Positions 25,013 through 34,358 of a DNA stretch of 34,907 bases are shown here, piece after piece (positions within the stretch are counted from its first letter, which is position 1; every line of letters starts with the position of its first letter). The stretch is from the NCBI RefSeq assembly GCF_013214165.1, contig NZ_JABSSM010000044.1, positions 1-34,907 on the forward strand, given 5' to 3'. This DNA comes from Shewanella sp. GTDB taxonomy: Bacteria > Pseudomonadota > Gammaproteobacteria > Enterobacterales > Shewanellaceae. The translations under genes were made by a program, and so were the position numbers. The notes beneath the pieces are model-generated. The model was not told where the DNA came from. It saw nothing but the letters and a program-made list of their open reading frames with translations, and did no database searches.

Positions 25013-27085
25013 TTAGTGTTTTTTTAGCCGCTGAGCATTCTCAATGTTCAAGATTGGAATATCACCTGCGGGAGTGAAGCCAAACACCTTGCCATAAAAA
25101 TACAGCTCGGCTTCGATAGCGGTCATTCGATTTAGCGGATCCCGCAAATTATGCCCCTCGCCCTCGAATTCGAGATAGGCCACGGGGATCCCTCGCACTT
25201 TGAGTCGGTTAAATACCTCTGTGGATTGCTTAGCCAATACCACGGGATCATCACCTCCCTGGATCAGCAACAAGGGCTCATTTAGCGTGTCGATGTGATG
25301 TAATGGAGAGCGCTCACGATACAGGTTATTTTCGGCTGAATTTGTACCAACCAGTAATTCTAAATAGCTGGACTCAAACTTATGCGCATCTTGGCTCAAC
25401 ACCTCCATATCACTGATGCCAGCATAGCTCACACCCGCTTTAAACGTATTGTAGAACACCAGTGCCGATAATACGGTAAGCCCTCCAGAATTAGCCCCTC
25501 TCATCGCCAGTTTAGTGCCATCAACCCAGCCCTTATTGACCAGATATCCGGCCGCTCGCACGGCGTCCTCCACATCGGCGACGCCCCATTTTCCATACAG
25601 GCTTTGACGATAGGCTCGCCCGAAACCTGAGCTGCCACGATAATTGAGATCCAGCACTGCAAAACCACGACTGGTCCAGTATTGAATATCCCGCCTAAAT
25701 GCCAAACTGGCTTTGGCAGTCGGTCCGCCATGCAGCATGACCAACAAGGGAGGTCTTGAGCCTCTAAGGCCAATGAAGTCAGGGTTTTTCGCGCCATAAA
25801 AATACCCATAGATGGTGACACCGTCACCGGATTTCAGGCTGACACTTAGGGCTCTGGAGATATAATTAGGATCCACGGTCGCAAGTTTTGGTGAGTAGAT
25901 AAGCGCCACCCCTCGTCCTTTCACCTGATAGATCCCTTTTTCTGGAGTCACTTTAGCCCCGACGAAGTAGATACCGTCTTCCCCCGCCACCACCTGTGAT
26001 ATCTCGCCGAAATCCACGGCAATGGGCTCGGTGATACCGGTATCGAGAAAAATTCTAATCAGTGAAGCTTGTCCTTTATCACTGTAACTGGCGATGATGG
26101 TATTATCTGACTCGAAGGCATAATTATGATTCCCCAACTTCCAGTCAGGTACTGCAAATTCGGCATCTTTATCCAGCACTTTCTCCAACTCGCCATCGGA
26201 ATTGATGCGATACAAGTTCCACCAATTGTCAAAATCGGCCACGAAGTAGAGCTGACCACTAGGACTAAATGATGCTTGTGTGATGGAGCCTTTTTTATCG
26301 GACAATAATCGCTTAGGATTATGCACCCCACCTCTAGGATCGAGTTCGCCTATCCAAAGCTCAGTATTATCCCAGGGCATATTCGGATGCTGCCAAGCAA
26401 TCCAAACCAAGGTGTTCATATCCGGTGATACCCTTGGCGTCGAATAAAAATCATCCCCGTCGATTAGGATTTCACCTTCCCCGGCAAAGTTAAGATTAAG
26501 CGCCACTAGGCTTGAAGTCGGTTCTCCACTGTTTCTATGGTCTTCACGCACACAGATGATTCTGGAGCCTTTTGAATACGACACACAATCGGCATGACGG
26601 GTACCAGGCATAGTTAAAGGGACGGGATCTTGGTTAGGCGCGAAGCGATAGATGAGCTGATCATCTGCTTTGGAGGCGAAAATACTCTGACCAATACCAA
26701 GAAATGGTGAGCCGCCATATTCATGTACTCTCGTTCTGACATCGAATGCCGAGCTCACCGCATCGCTCAAGCTTGCTCCTGTCTCCAGACGCTTGATGCC
26801 TATCTTACCCTGAGCCGATGAGTCAGATTGCACAAAATAGAGGGCACCGTTGACGCTCTGCAATTCACCAAAATCATCTGATAAACCATAAACGTCTTCC
26901 GCTGTTATGGGTGACAGCCAGCTGCCATAAGCCGCGATTTGAAGGCCACTTCGCTTGTCAATTTTATCAACAGGAGCCGGTTTACCGCATGCCGTTAGTA
27001 AGCATAGGAGCAACAATGACAATAAAGGCATAAAATAAAAATGCTGTCTCACTCTTGGTTCCTGTTTCCATATGAAGGTCATCAT
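25013..27085 (-). CDS. S9-family prolyl oligopeptidase-like lipoprotein
   Basis: A 690-residue serine peptidase of the S9 clan. A lipoprotein signal (hydrophobic 19-32, lipobox LTAC with C33) suggests attachment to a membrane, in the periplasm or at the outer membrane. Residues 50-400 form a beta-propeller-like N-terminal domain; the C-terminal alpha/beta hydrolase domain has LHGGP at 451-455, nucleophile S533 in RGANSGG, acid D612 or D613 in GGDDPVV, and H645 in EGEGHNL. All three catalytic residues are present; the nucleophile elbow GANSGG has Asn where Glu or Gln is more usual. The ATG overlaps the stop of the small membrane-protein gene (TAATG), indicating coupled translation. Confidence 0.88.
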   Translation of the reverse strand: MMTFIWKQEPRVRQHFYFMPLLSLLLLCLLTACGKPAPVDKIDKRSGLQIAAYGSWLSPITAEDVYGLSDDFGELQSVNGALYFVQSDSSAQGKIGIKRLETGASLSDAVSSAFDVRTRVHEYGGSPFLGIGQSIFASKADDQLIYRFAPNQDPVPLTMPGTRHADCVSYSKGSRIICVREDHRNSGEPTSSLVALNLNFAGEGEILIDGDDFYSTPRVSPDMNTLVWIAWQHPNMPWDNTELWIGELDPRGGVHNPKRLLSDKKGSITQASFSPSGQLYFVADFDNWWNLYRINSDGELEKVLDKDAEFAVPDWKLGNHNYAFESDNTIIASYSDKGQASLIRIFLDTGITEPIAVDFGEISQVVAGEDGIYFVGAKVTPEKGIYQVKGRGVALIYSPKLATVDPNYISRALSVSLKSGDGVTIYGYFYGAKNPDFIGLRGSRPPLLVMLHGGPTAKASLAFRRDIQYWTSRGFAVLDLNYRGSSGFGRAYRQSLYGKWGVADVEDAVRAAGYLVNKGWVDGTKLAMRGANSGGLTVLSALVFYNTFKAGVSYAGISDMEVLSQDAHKFESSYLELLVGTNSAENNLYRERSPLHHIDTLNEPLLLIQGGDDPVVLAKQSTEVFNRLKVRGIPVAYLEFEGEGHNLRDPLNRMTAIEAELYFYGKVFGFTPAGDIPILNIENAQRLKKH

Positions 27086-27345
27086 TATTTTCGAGTTAAC
27101 TTTTGCTTAAACCATAAAATAACCGCTAGTTGCCTAGTTTGGGCCAGGCCAAAATAGATACAAATCCAGGGAGACAGCAGAAGGTACCATGGCAAAGCCG
27201 ATGTATCATAGCCCTTGAACATCAGATAGAAGAAACCCGAATAGATAACGATCAAGCCAACACCACCCACCAGCAAGATCACATGTCTTGCGGTTTTTTC
27301 CAGCCAGACCATCTGTTTATCGAACATCAACTCAGCTTTCCCCAT
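27085..27345 (-). CDS. Small two-TM membrane protein
   Basis: 86 residues with two hydrophobic segments, about 22-44 (ILLVGGVGLIVIYSGFFYLM) and 52-70 (PWYLLLSPWICIYFGLAQ), and basic ends. Family not recognised. The stop overlaps the start of the S9 lipoprotein gene by one base, so the two are translated together. An alternative ATG at 27327 would shorten it by six residues. No strong ribosome site is evident at 27345. Confidence 0.65.
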   Translation of the reverse strand: MGKAELMFDKQMVWLEKTARHVILLVGGVGLIVIYSGFFYLMFKGYDTSALPWYLLLSPWICIYFGLAQTRQLAVILWFKQKLTRK

Positions 27346-27480
27346 TGATTAACATCGAACATTATCACGTATCATAACCACATATGTAAGTACTTGTGTG
27401 AGTACTTGTGTGAGTGTAATTGTAATTGCAATCGCCACACTTGTTAATCCCAATGGCTTAATTATCCCCATAAAAACAAA

Positions 27481-27500
27481 AAACGGGCCTAAGCCCGTTT
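27481..27500 (-). terminator. Terminator of the valine-degradation cluster
   Basis: AAACGGGC and GCCCGTTT pair around a 4-nt loop. On the minus strand a T-rich tract follows, 55 bp after the SDR stop. The 27346-27554 gap also has small direct repeats (GTACTTGTGTGAGT twice) and no gene. Confidence 0.88.
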
Positions 27501-27554
27501 TATTATTGATCCTATTACCCTAAAAACTCGCTCCTAGGTTCTAGACACCCATGT

Positions 27555-28313
27555 CTATATACGTATGCCGCCATCAATCTCGAATACACGGCCATTAACG
27601 TAATCGTTCTCTATGATGAACTTAACTGTCGATGAAATCTCGCTAGGTTGACCCAGACGGCCAACTGGCACCATCTTCTCCATACGTGCTAACGCTTCAG
27701 GCTTCATCGCAGCCGTCATTTCAGTTTCAATCACACCTGGCGCTACCGCTGCGCTGCGAATATTGTATCTTGCCAACTCTTTCGCCCAGCCAACAGACAT
27801 AGCAGCTACACCCGCTTTAGAAGCCGAGTAGTTAGTCTGGCCCATATTGCCCGCCTTGGCTAAGCTGGAGATGTTGATGATCACGCCTTCTTGCTTAGAT
27901 TCGATCATGGCAGCCGCAGCTTCACGTCCACACAGGAATGAGCCGGTTAGGTTGACGTTAATCACAGACTGAAACTGCTCATATGACATACGGTCTGTCA
28001 CCTTACCCTCTTTGGCCTTGATTAGCATGCCATCGGCTAAGATCCCTGCATTGTTGATAAGCACATTCACTTGACCGAAATCTTCCAGGATAAAACCGAA
28101 ACCTGCCACCACATCTTCTTCTGAGGTAATATCAAAGGCATAACCTTGTACTTCTGCTCTGTCGCCAATATCTGCGCAAGCACGTTCAAGCTTCTCTTGA
28201 TCGACATCGATAAGGGCTATTTTAGCGCCAGCTGCGGCTAAATCCACCGCCATAGCCAAACCAAGTCCACCAGCACCACCAGTAATTACCACTACCTTAT
28301 CTTTTAAATCCAT
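27555..28313 (-). CDS. SDR-family 3-hydroxyacyl-CoA dehydrogenase or reductase of the valine cluster
   Basis: A classical short-chain dehydrogenase of 252 residues: cofactor loop TGGAGGLG at 11-18, D36 after the second strand (ALIDVDQ) indicating NAD(H), NNAG at 87-90, and the triad S149/S150, Y162, K166 (YSASK). The ATG at 28313 has AAAGGG 7 nt upstream and lies 4 nt after the mmsB stop; the frame extends to 28403 inside mmsB but that start is not supported. Often labelled 3-ketoacyl-ACP reductase (FabG-like); context suggests it oxidises a branched or 2-methyl-3-hydroxyacyl-CoA, as in isoleucine degradation. This is inference. Confidence 0.88.
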   Translation of the reverse strand: MDLKDKVVVITGGAGGLGLAMAVDLAAAGAKIALIDVDQEKLERACADIGDRAEVQGYAFDITSEEDVVAGFGFILEDFGQVNVLINNAGILADGMLIKAKEGKVTDRMSYEQFQSVINVNLTGSFLCGREAAAAMIESKQEGVIINISSLAKAGNMGQTNYSASKAGVAAMSVGWAKELARYNIRSAAVAPGVIETEMTAAMKPEALARMEKMVPVGRLGQPSEISSTVKFIIENDYVNGRVFEIDGGIRI

Positions 28314-28317
28314 CGAG

Positions 28318-29238
28318 TTACCCTTTGCTTTTAATTTGTTGAATATTAGAAAACTGTTCAAAAATACTAGAAAAATCTCGTGTGCCATTGCCTTGACGAG
28401 CATGGTTCACATATAAACTGCGTGCAAGCGCGCCCATTGGCGTACTGGAATTAGTCAGTAATGCCGCCTCTTGGGATAGGCCAAGATCTTTAACCATAAG
28501 ATCGACCATGAAGCCGCCCTGATAACCATTCGACGACGGTACAGACTCCATCACATCCGGACAAGGATTATATTTATCTAGCGTCCAATTACCACCACTA
28601 CTGACCTTCATTATCTCAGATAACACCTTAGGATCTAAGCCATGGTCAATTCCCATTTGCAGAGATTCACTGGTGGCTATCATCAGCACAGATAGCAGCA
28701 TGTTATTACAAATTTTGGCCACCTGACCGGCGCCGGGTCCACCGGCGTGTAAAATATTGGCGCCCATATGACTTAGCACCTTAGAGGCCTGCTCAAATCC
28801 GCTGTCGCTGCCACCACAAATAAAGGTCAATGTCCCGGCCGCCGCCCCTGCCGTGCCACCCGATACGGGCGCATCGACAAACTCAAACCCCTTTCTCGCT
28901 GCAACTTCGGCGACCTGTTTAGCGCTCTGGGCATCTATGGTCGAGCAATCGATCAATAAGGTCCCCGCGGCCACCACATCGAGCAAGCCCTTATCAGAGC
29001 TGCCTTCACCTAGGTAGAGCGCGCGAACATGTTTGCCCGCTGGCAGCATGGTGATCACCACATCGGCACCTGACGCTGCGCCGCAAGCACTCTTGGCTGC
29101 AAGTGCGCCAACGTCAGTCAGAGACTTCATCGCCTCAGGGACGAGATCGAACACCTTAACCATCACGCCTGACTTCACTAAATTGGCCGCCATAGGCGCG
29201 CCCATATGTCCCAATCCGATAAATGCGATACTTGTCAT
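28318..29238 (-). CDS. mmsB: 3-hydroxyisobutyrate dehydrogenase MmsB
   Basis: Oxidises 3-hydroxyisobutyrate to methylmalonate semialdehyde with NAD in valine degradation. 306 residues: the dinucleotide motif GLGHMGAPMAANL at 8-20, DCST at 97-100, substrate motif DAPVSGGTAGA at 122-132, and catalytic K175 in GAGQVAKICNN. The start has AAGGAG 6 nt upstream. The next gene begins 4 nt after its stop. The 139-bp gap to the preceding gene contains a hairpin. Confidence 0.95.
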   Translation of the reverse strand: MTSIAFIGLGHMGAPMAANLVKSGVMVKVFDLVPEAMKSLTDVGALAAKSACGAASGADVVITMLPAGKHVRALYLGEGSSDKGLLDVVAAGTLLIDCSTIDAQSAKQVAEVAARKGFEFVDAPVSGGTAGAAAGTLTFICGGSDSGFEQASKVLSHMGANILHAGGPGAGQVAKICNNMLLSVLMIATSESLQMGIDHGLDPKVLSEIMKVSSGGNWTLDKYNPCPDVMESVPSSNGYQGGFMVDLMVKDLGLSQEAALLTNSSTPMGALARSLYVNHARQGNGTRDFSSIFEQFSNIQQIKSKG

Positions 29239-29312
29239 CTAACACTCCTTAGCTAAAGTAATTTCGACTCATTTCAAGCTTGCTGTATTACCCATGTCTG
29301 TTTAACTGTCGC

Positions 29313-29347
29313 CAGCTCCACTGCGTTAATAGCCTAGCAGTGTGCTG
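29313..29347 (-). other. Hairpin between the HIBYL-CoA hydrolase gene and mmsB
   Basis: CAGC and CACTGC pair with GCAGTG and GCTG, with small bulges, around a 12-nt loop. It lies in the only long gap of the lower half of the cluster. Confidence 0.5.
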
Positions 29348-29377
29348 ACCGCAGTTTTTAAGCTAACGCTCTTGCAG

Positions 29378-30511
29378 CTAAAGCGCCTCCAACTGAGCTA
29401 AGGGGTGCGATGCTAAAGACCAAGGTGAGCTCAACATCTGCTCGATTAAGCGAGTCGGCACATCCGCCACTCGGTTAAACTTCCACTGGGGATGGCGATC
29501 TTTATCGATAAGCAGGGCTCTGACTCCTTCGGAAAAATCTCCCAGGGCGCAGCAGTTCACACTCAAGCCAAGCTCGAACCTAAATACTGCCGCCAGACTC
29601 AGTTCAGTGCCGAGCTGCGCTTGGCGATAAATAAGTTGCAAACTGATGGGGCTACCAGACAGCATGGTCTTGATGGGCCGCGCTAACCAAGACTCCTTAA
29701 GCTCAAGCTCGCCGACTCGCGCCATTATCTGCTCGAGCGAGCCCGACATCAGTACATCTATGTCATCTTTATACGTCTCGAGCTGCCCCTTGGCTAACCC
29801 AGCGCTCGCTTCGGCTCCGGTGCGATTAAGCTCGTCGCCGAGCAAGCTGTGATTAACCTCGGTGTCATCACCCCAATTCAGGCAGGCTAAACTATCAAGC
29901 AAGGGCTGTTTATCATCATCTTGAATGAAATAATTAGCGATCCCCACATATTTGGCATCGGCAGCATTCATGTTATAAGCCGTCAGCCCCAGGAATAAAC
30001 CTAGCTTTCCCGGCATGCGATTAAGAAAGTAGCTGCCACCGACATCGGGATACAGGCCTATGGTCACCTCAGGCATGGCGATACGTGAACGCTCGGTCAC
30101 CACACGGTGACTCGCGCCCATCATCAGGCCCAGCCCACCTCCCATGACGATACCCGTTCCCCAGACTAAAATAGGTTTAGCATAGGTATCGATTAGATAA
30201 TCGAGTCTATATTCCTGCTCAAAAAACGCTGTCGCCTGCTCGGTAAGTTCACCCGGCGTGGCGACAGATGCATGATAGATGGCCCTGACATCACCGCCAG
30301 CGCAGAAGCCTTTCTCGCCTGCACCATCTAACATCACCATGGCGATAGCATCATCATCTTGCCAGCGCCTAAGCTGAGCATACATCAGCTGCACCATCTC
30401 GAGATTGATGGAATTAAGGGCTTGTTCCATATTCAGGGTCATGACCCCGATCTGCTTGCCAGAGGCTGTACCTAAGGTTTGAAATACCACACTATTGCTT
30501 GAGTCAGTCAT
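29378..30511 (-). CDS. 3-hydroxyisobutyryl-CoA hydrolase
   Basis: A crotonase-fold thioesterase, 377 residues from the ATG at 30511, that frees 3-hydroxyisobutyrate for MmsB. The oxyanion glycines lie in GFCAGGDVRA (68-77) and MGGGLGLMMG (123-132), and E148 with D156 (MPEVTIGLYPDVGGSYFL) matches the acidic pair of human HIBCH. The length and the C-terminal extension distinguish it from plain enoyl-CoA hydratases. The ATG overlaps the stop of the enoyl-CoA hydratase gene (TGATG), so translation is coupled. The frame extends slightly to 30526. Confidence 0.92.
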   Translation of the reverse strand: MTDSSNSVVFQTLGTASGKQIGVMTLNMEQALNSINLEMVQLMYAQLRRWQDDDAIAMVMLDGAGEKGFCAGGDVRAIYHASVATPGELTEQATAFFEQEYRLDYLIDTYAKPILVWGTGIVMGGGLGLMMGASHRVVTERSRIAMPEVTIGLYPDVGGSYFLNRMPGKLGLFLGLTAYNMNAADAKYVGIANYFIQDDDKQPLLDSLACLNWGDDTEVNHSLLGDELNRTGAEASAGLAKGQLETYKDDIDVLMSGSLEQIMARVGELELKESWLARPIKTMLSGSPISLQLIYRQAQLGTELSLAAVFRFELGLSVNCCALGDFSEGVRALLIDKDRHPQWKFNRVADVPTRLIEQMLSSPWSLASHPLAQLEAL

Positions 30512-31284
30512 CAGCAGTTCTTCCAATTAGCCTTACGTTTCTCTAGGAAAGCCGCCACTCCTTCGGCCTGATCTTGGGTATCGAACAGGTCCGCAAACAG
30601 CGCTCGCTCCATGGGTAAGGCCTGGTTTCTCGGCATATTTCGCCCGGCTTGGATCAGAGTCTTACAGGCTTTAATACTGCTGGGGCTCTGCTTCGCCACT
30701 TTGGCGGCTAATGCCATGGCCGCATCGAGCGCGGCGCCGGTTTCCACCACCTCCTCGACCAGTTTTAGCTGCAGCGCTTGCTCCGCGCCCACTCGCTCAC
30801 CACATAATATCATCCGCTTAGCCCAGCCTTCCCCGATGAGCGCCGCCAGGTTTTGTGTCCCCCCAGCACAAGGAAGCAGACCCACGGTCGCTTCGGGCAA
30901 GGCCATCACAGCCTGAGATTCGGCGATGCGTAGATCACAGGCCAGCGCTACTTCTAAACCGCCGCCCATGGCATAGCCATTGATTGCCGCGATTGACACG
31001 CCGCGAAATGCACTCAAGGCTTCGAACGCTGCACCGAAACAATGGGCCATATTGGCAGCATGGTCTTTATCGCCATCGGCAAACAACTTGAGATCGGCCC
31101 CGGCGGAGAAAAACTTGTCCCCTTCACCTGTGATAACCAGGGCATAAATCTGCGGATTATCATTGAGTGCCTCAACCTTCTGCTTCAGCAGCTGCAGGCT
31201 CTGGGCAGTCCAGGTATTCGCTGGCGGATTGCTCATGGTGATCACTGCGGTATTACCTACAATCTTCTCTATCAGGGCTGTCAT
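30511..31284 (-). CDS. Enoyl-CoA hydratase of valine degradation
   Basis: Hydrates methacrylyl-CoA to 3-hydroxyisobutyryl-CoA. A 257-residue crotonase with both catalytic glutamates: E111 in GGGLEVALACD and E131 in ALPEATVGLLP. The oxyanion segment FSAGADLK is at 59-66. It lies 59 bp below the acyl-CoA dehydrogenase and overlaps the following hydrolase gene by one base. Substrate assignment comes from the gene order. Confidence 0.92.
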   Translation of the reverse strand: MTALIEKIVGNTAVITMSNPPANTWTAQSLQLLKQKVEALNDNPQIYALVITGEGDKFFSAGADLKLFADGDKDHAANMAHCFGAAFEALSAFRGVSIAAINGYAMGGGLEVALACDLRIAESQAVMALPEATVGLLPCAGGTQNLAALIGEGWAKRMILCGERVGAEQALQLKLVEEVVETGAALDAAMALAAKVAKQSPSSIKACKTLIQAGRNMPRNQALPMERALFADLFDTQDQAEGVAAFLEKRKANWKNC

Positions 31285-31301
31285 CTGTTACTTCCTTTTA
31301 A

Positions 31302-31369
31302 ATTACAAAATTGTGTCCGGCGTGCTCATTTATCAGGCTGTCATTACAAGATCTGTCCGGCGCTGTCAT
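31302..31369. repeat. Duplicated 3' end of the acyl-CoA dehydrogenase gene
   Basis: ATTACAA..TGTCCGGCG followed by TCAT occurs at 31343-31369, covering the stop and last codons, and again with a few changes at 31302-31329, 41 bp downstream in the direction of transcription. Confidence 0.7.
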
Positions 31370-32501
31370 CGAGCAAACGTCTCGCGATGATCAAGCGCAT
31401 GATCTCGTTAGTGCCTTCCAATATCTGGTGTACGCGCACATCACGTACATGACGCTCTAAGGGATATTCACGTATGTAGCCATAGCCGCCGTGCAGCTGC
31501 AACGCCGCATCACAGACTTGAAAACCGACATCAGTGGCGAAGCGTTTCGCCATGGCGCAGTACGCCGAGGCTTCTGGATCGCCACAATCGAGTTTAAAGG
31601 CCGCTAAACGCACAATTTGTCTTGCTGCCACTAATTCAGTCGCCATGTCGGCGAGTTTAAATTGCAACGCCTGAAACGTGGCGATAGGCTTGCCAAACTG
31701 CTGGCGCTCTTTCATATATTGAGTGGCGCGCTCAAGCGCCGCCTGAGCCGTACCCACAGAGCAGGTGGCGATATTGATGCGTCCGCCATCCAGCCCCTTC
31801 ATGGCGAAGGTGAAGCCTTGTCCCTCTTCACCCAAAAGGTTGGTTACCGGTACTCGCACTTGACTGAAGGTGATTTCACGCGTTGGTTGAGCATTCCAGC
31901 CCATCTTGTCTTCCGCCTTGCCATAGGTTACCCCTTTAGCATCGGCAGGGACCACTATGGCTGAGATGCCTTTAGGTCCATCTTGTCCCGTGCGGCACAT
32001 GACCACTAAAAGCTCGGTCGCCCCTGCACCTGAGATAAACATCTTAGTGCCGGAGATAACATACTCATCGCCCTCTCTCACCGCTTTGGTCTTAAGCGAT
32101 GCGGCATCGCTGCCCGCCCCCGCTTCGGTTAAGCAATAAGATGCCAGTTTCTGCCCCGTGGTTAATGGCTCTGACCACTCCTTTCTCAAGGTTTCAGAGC
32201 CAAAACTGGTCACCATCCAGGTCGCCATATTATGTATGGTCAACATGGCAGTGGTGGATGTACAGCCCATGGCCAGTTGTTCGAAGATGATCGATGAATC
32301 GAGACGTGATAATCCCATGCCGCCTTCACTCTCTGGCGAATACAGGGAGCAGAAACCCAGCTCTCCGGCGCGTTGAATGACATCTTTAGGGAAGTGGTGG
32401 TCTCTATCCCATTGAGCTGCAAATGGGGCGAGTTCGTCTTGTGAAAACTGTTGGGCTAGATCGGCAAATTGGCGCTGATCATCACTGAGGTTAAAATCCA
32501 T
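31344..32501 (-). CDS. Acyl-CoA dehydrogenase (probable isobutyryl-CoA dehydrogenase)
   Basis: FAD enzyme that oxidises isobutyryl-CoA to methacrylyl-CoA. 385 residues, with the standard YCLTEAGAGSDAASLKT flavin loop at about 117-133, the RDVRVHQILEGTNEI motif near the C-terminus carrying the catalytic E362, and the QLHGGYGYIREYPLER segment before it. The position between mmsA and the crotonase points to the valine branch; a broader short branched-chain specificity is possible. Electrons would pass to ETF, not encoded here. Confidence 0.92.
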   Translation of the reverse strand: MDFNLSDDQRQFADLAQQFSQDELAPFAAQWDRDHHFPKDVIQRAGELGFCSLYSPESEGGMGLSRLDSSIIFEQLAMGCTSTTAMLTIHNMATWMVTSFGSETLRKEWSEPLTTGQKLASYCLTEAGAGSDAASLKTKAVREGDEYVISGTKMFISGAGATELLVVMCRTGQDGPKGISAIVVPADAKGVTYGKAEDKMGWNAQPTREITFSQVRVPVTNLLGEEGQGFTFAMKGLDGGRINIATCSVGTAQAALERATQYMKERQQFGKPIATFQALQFKLADMATELVAARQIVRLAAFKLDCGDPEASAYCAMAKRFATDVGFQVCDAALQLHGGYGYIREYPLERHVRDVRVHQILEGTNEIMRLIIARRLLDDSAGQIL

Positions 32502-32592
32502 CTAGGGTCTCCTACGGCACTTTTGTAATAGAGCTCGAGCTCTTTGCTTTGATGTGCCTGCCTGTTTATTGAATCAATAATATGGTAATCAT

Positions 32593-32621
32593 CCTTAGGC
32601 GGATAAGGTATCCACCTAAGG
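32593..32621 (-). other. Hairpin between mmsA and the acyl-CoA dehydrogenase gene
   Basis: CCTTAGG-C-GGAT pairs with ATCC-A-CCTAAGG around a 5-nt loop: 11 base pairs with one mismatch. No T-run follows, so read-through or processing is more likely than termination. Confidence 0.65.
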
Positions 32622-32650
32622 TGCTTAAGTGTTACTCGCTATCAGGCCTG

Positions 32651-34156
32651 TTACTTAAGCTCAATCGTCATGTTGGGGGCTGCATGCTCGACGTCACTTA
32701 TCTGTGACTCGAACCAGCGCGCCGTGATGGTCTTGGTTTCGGTATAGAAACGTATCGCCTGCTTACCATAGGCATGTTGATCGCCATAGAAGCTCCCCTT
32801 CCAGCCGGTGAAAGAGAAGAAGGGTAAAGGCACAGGAATAGGCACATTGATCCCCACCTGACCCACTTCTATCTCGTGCTGATATTTACGCGCGACCGCG
32901 CCACTGGCGGTAAAGATTGAGGTTCCGTTGCCATAGGGGCTGTCATTGACTATCTCGATGGCCTCTTCCAGGGTATCGGACTCCATGCAGCACAGCACTG
33001 GACCGAAGATCTCTTCTTTATAGATGGTCATATCTGTGGTGACATTGCTAAACATAGTCGGACCCACCCAGTTGCCGGATTCATAACCTGGCACGGTACA
33101 TTCAGAACCGTCGAGCAGACACGTGGCGCCCTCCGCCTTACCTTGCGCGATAAGCGACAGCACTCGCGTTTTGGCTGCTGGGCTTATCAGTGGCCCATAG
33201 CCCGCCTCTTTATCATCCCACAGACCGGGTTTGACCTTGGCAATGGCTTCCTTGAGCTCAGGGATCCACTCCTTGGCCGCACCGACAAAAATCGCCACAG
33301 ATAGCGCCATGCAACGTTGACCCGCCGCGCCCACCGAGGCGCCGACTAAGTTATTAATAACTTGCTGCTTATTGGCATCAGGCATGACAACACAGTGATT
33401 CTTAGCGCCGGCAAACGCCTGTACACGCTTGAGGTTATCCGTGCCTGTCTTGTAGATATATTGACCCACGGCCACAGAGCCTACGAAAGAGATAGCCTTG
33501 ATGTCTTGATGGTTCAGCAGCACATCTACCGCTGTCTTATCACCATGCACTAGCTGTAACACGCCCTTAGGTGCACCGGCCTCTTCGAACAATTCAACCA
33601 GACGCTGAGGCGTCATGGGATCTTGCTCCGAAGGCTTGAGTACGAAGGTGTTACCGCAGGCGATAGACAAGGGGAACATCCACAGCGGGATCATGGCAGG
33701 GAAATTAAACGGGGTAATACCGGCACACACGCCCAGAGGTTGGCTGTAACTATAAGTATCTATGTTTCTGGCCACATTCTCGACGGTTTCCCCCATGATC
33801 AGGGTTGCAACATTACAGGCATGCTCGGCCACTTCGATACCGCGCCAGACATCGCCTTTAGCATCATCGAAGGTCTTACCCGTCTCATGAGCCAGAATAG
33901 TGGCCAGCTCATCATGGTGCTCTTTCAGCAGATGCTGATATCTGAACATCACCCGGGCACGCTCGGAAACGGGCACTTCTTTCCAGGTTTTGAAGGCTGA
34001 TTTTGCGCTAGCGATGGCCGTTTCCACCTCTTGGACGGTGGCGGCGTTAATCACGGCTATGGTTTCATTGTTGGCAGGATTCGTTACCGAGATTTGTTGC
34101 TTGCCGATACCTTCGATAAACTGGCCGTCGATATAATGTTTCACTTGAGTGGTCAT
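32651..34156 (-). CDS. mmsA: Methylmalonate-semialdehyde dehydrogenase (CoA-acylating) MmsA
   Basis: Converts methylmalonate semialdehyde with CoA and NAD to propionyl-CoA, which links this cluster to the prp operon. 501 residues from the ATG at 34156, which has GGGAAG about 5 nt upstream (the frame extends to 34186). ALDH marks: [10 protein letters not shown] at 146-155, LKPSEQDP at 173-180, and the catalytic C282 in [12 protein letters not shown]. The usual general-base glutamate of ordinary ALDHs is absent ([10 protein letters not shown]), as expected for CoA-dependent members. A terminator separates it from the thiolase gene. Confidence 0.95.
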   Translation of the reverse strand: MTTQVKHYIDGQFIEGIGKQQISVTNPANNETIAVINAATVQEVETAIASAKSAFKTWKEVPVSERARVMFRYQHLLKEHHDELATILAHETGKTFDDAKGDVWRGIEVAEHACNVATLIMGETVENVARNIDTYSYSQPLGVCAGITPFNFPAMIPLWMFPLSIACGNTFVLKPSEQDPMTPQRLVELFEEAGAPKGVLQLVHGDKTAVDVLLNHQDIKAISFVGSVAVGQYIYKTGTDNLKRVQAFAGAKNHCVVMPDANKQQVINNLVGASVGAAGQRCMALSVAIFVGAAKEWIPELKEAIAKVKPGLWDDKEAGYGPLISPAAKTRVLSLIAQGKAEGATCLLDGSECTVPGYESGNWVGPTMFSNVTTDMTIYKEEIFGPVLCCMESDTLEEAIEIVNDSPYGNGTSIFTASGAVARKYQHEIEVGQVGINVPIPVPLPFFSFTGWKGSFYGDQHAYGKQAIRFYTETKTITARWFESQISDVEHAAPNMTIELK

Positions 34157-34323
34157 ATTGCTTCCCGTTAAGACTGCTTGAAACAAGTTTGCTGTGGTTT
34201 ATTATTTTTTTATCCACCGAAAACTTGTTGCCTTGTTGATTGCGGCACATGAGTGACTCGCTGTTTACTCACATACTTATCTGATGATTCTCTATCTTTT
34301 ATTGGCTTTAATGACCAATAAAA

Positions 34324-34349
34324 AAGGCCTATCTTTGCAGACAAGCCTT
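34324..34349 (-). terminator. Terminator after the thiolase gene
   Basis: On the minus strand a 10-bp stem (AAGGCTTGTC with GATAGGCCTT, two wobbles) closes a 6-nt loop and runs into TTTTATT. mmsA is then probably served by its own promoter in 34157-34320, where I see no clear hexamers. Confidence 0.8.
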
Positions 34350-34358
34350 ATGGTCAAG

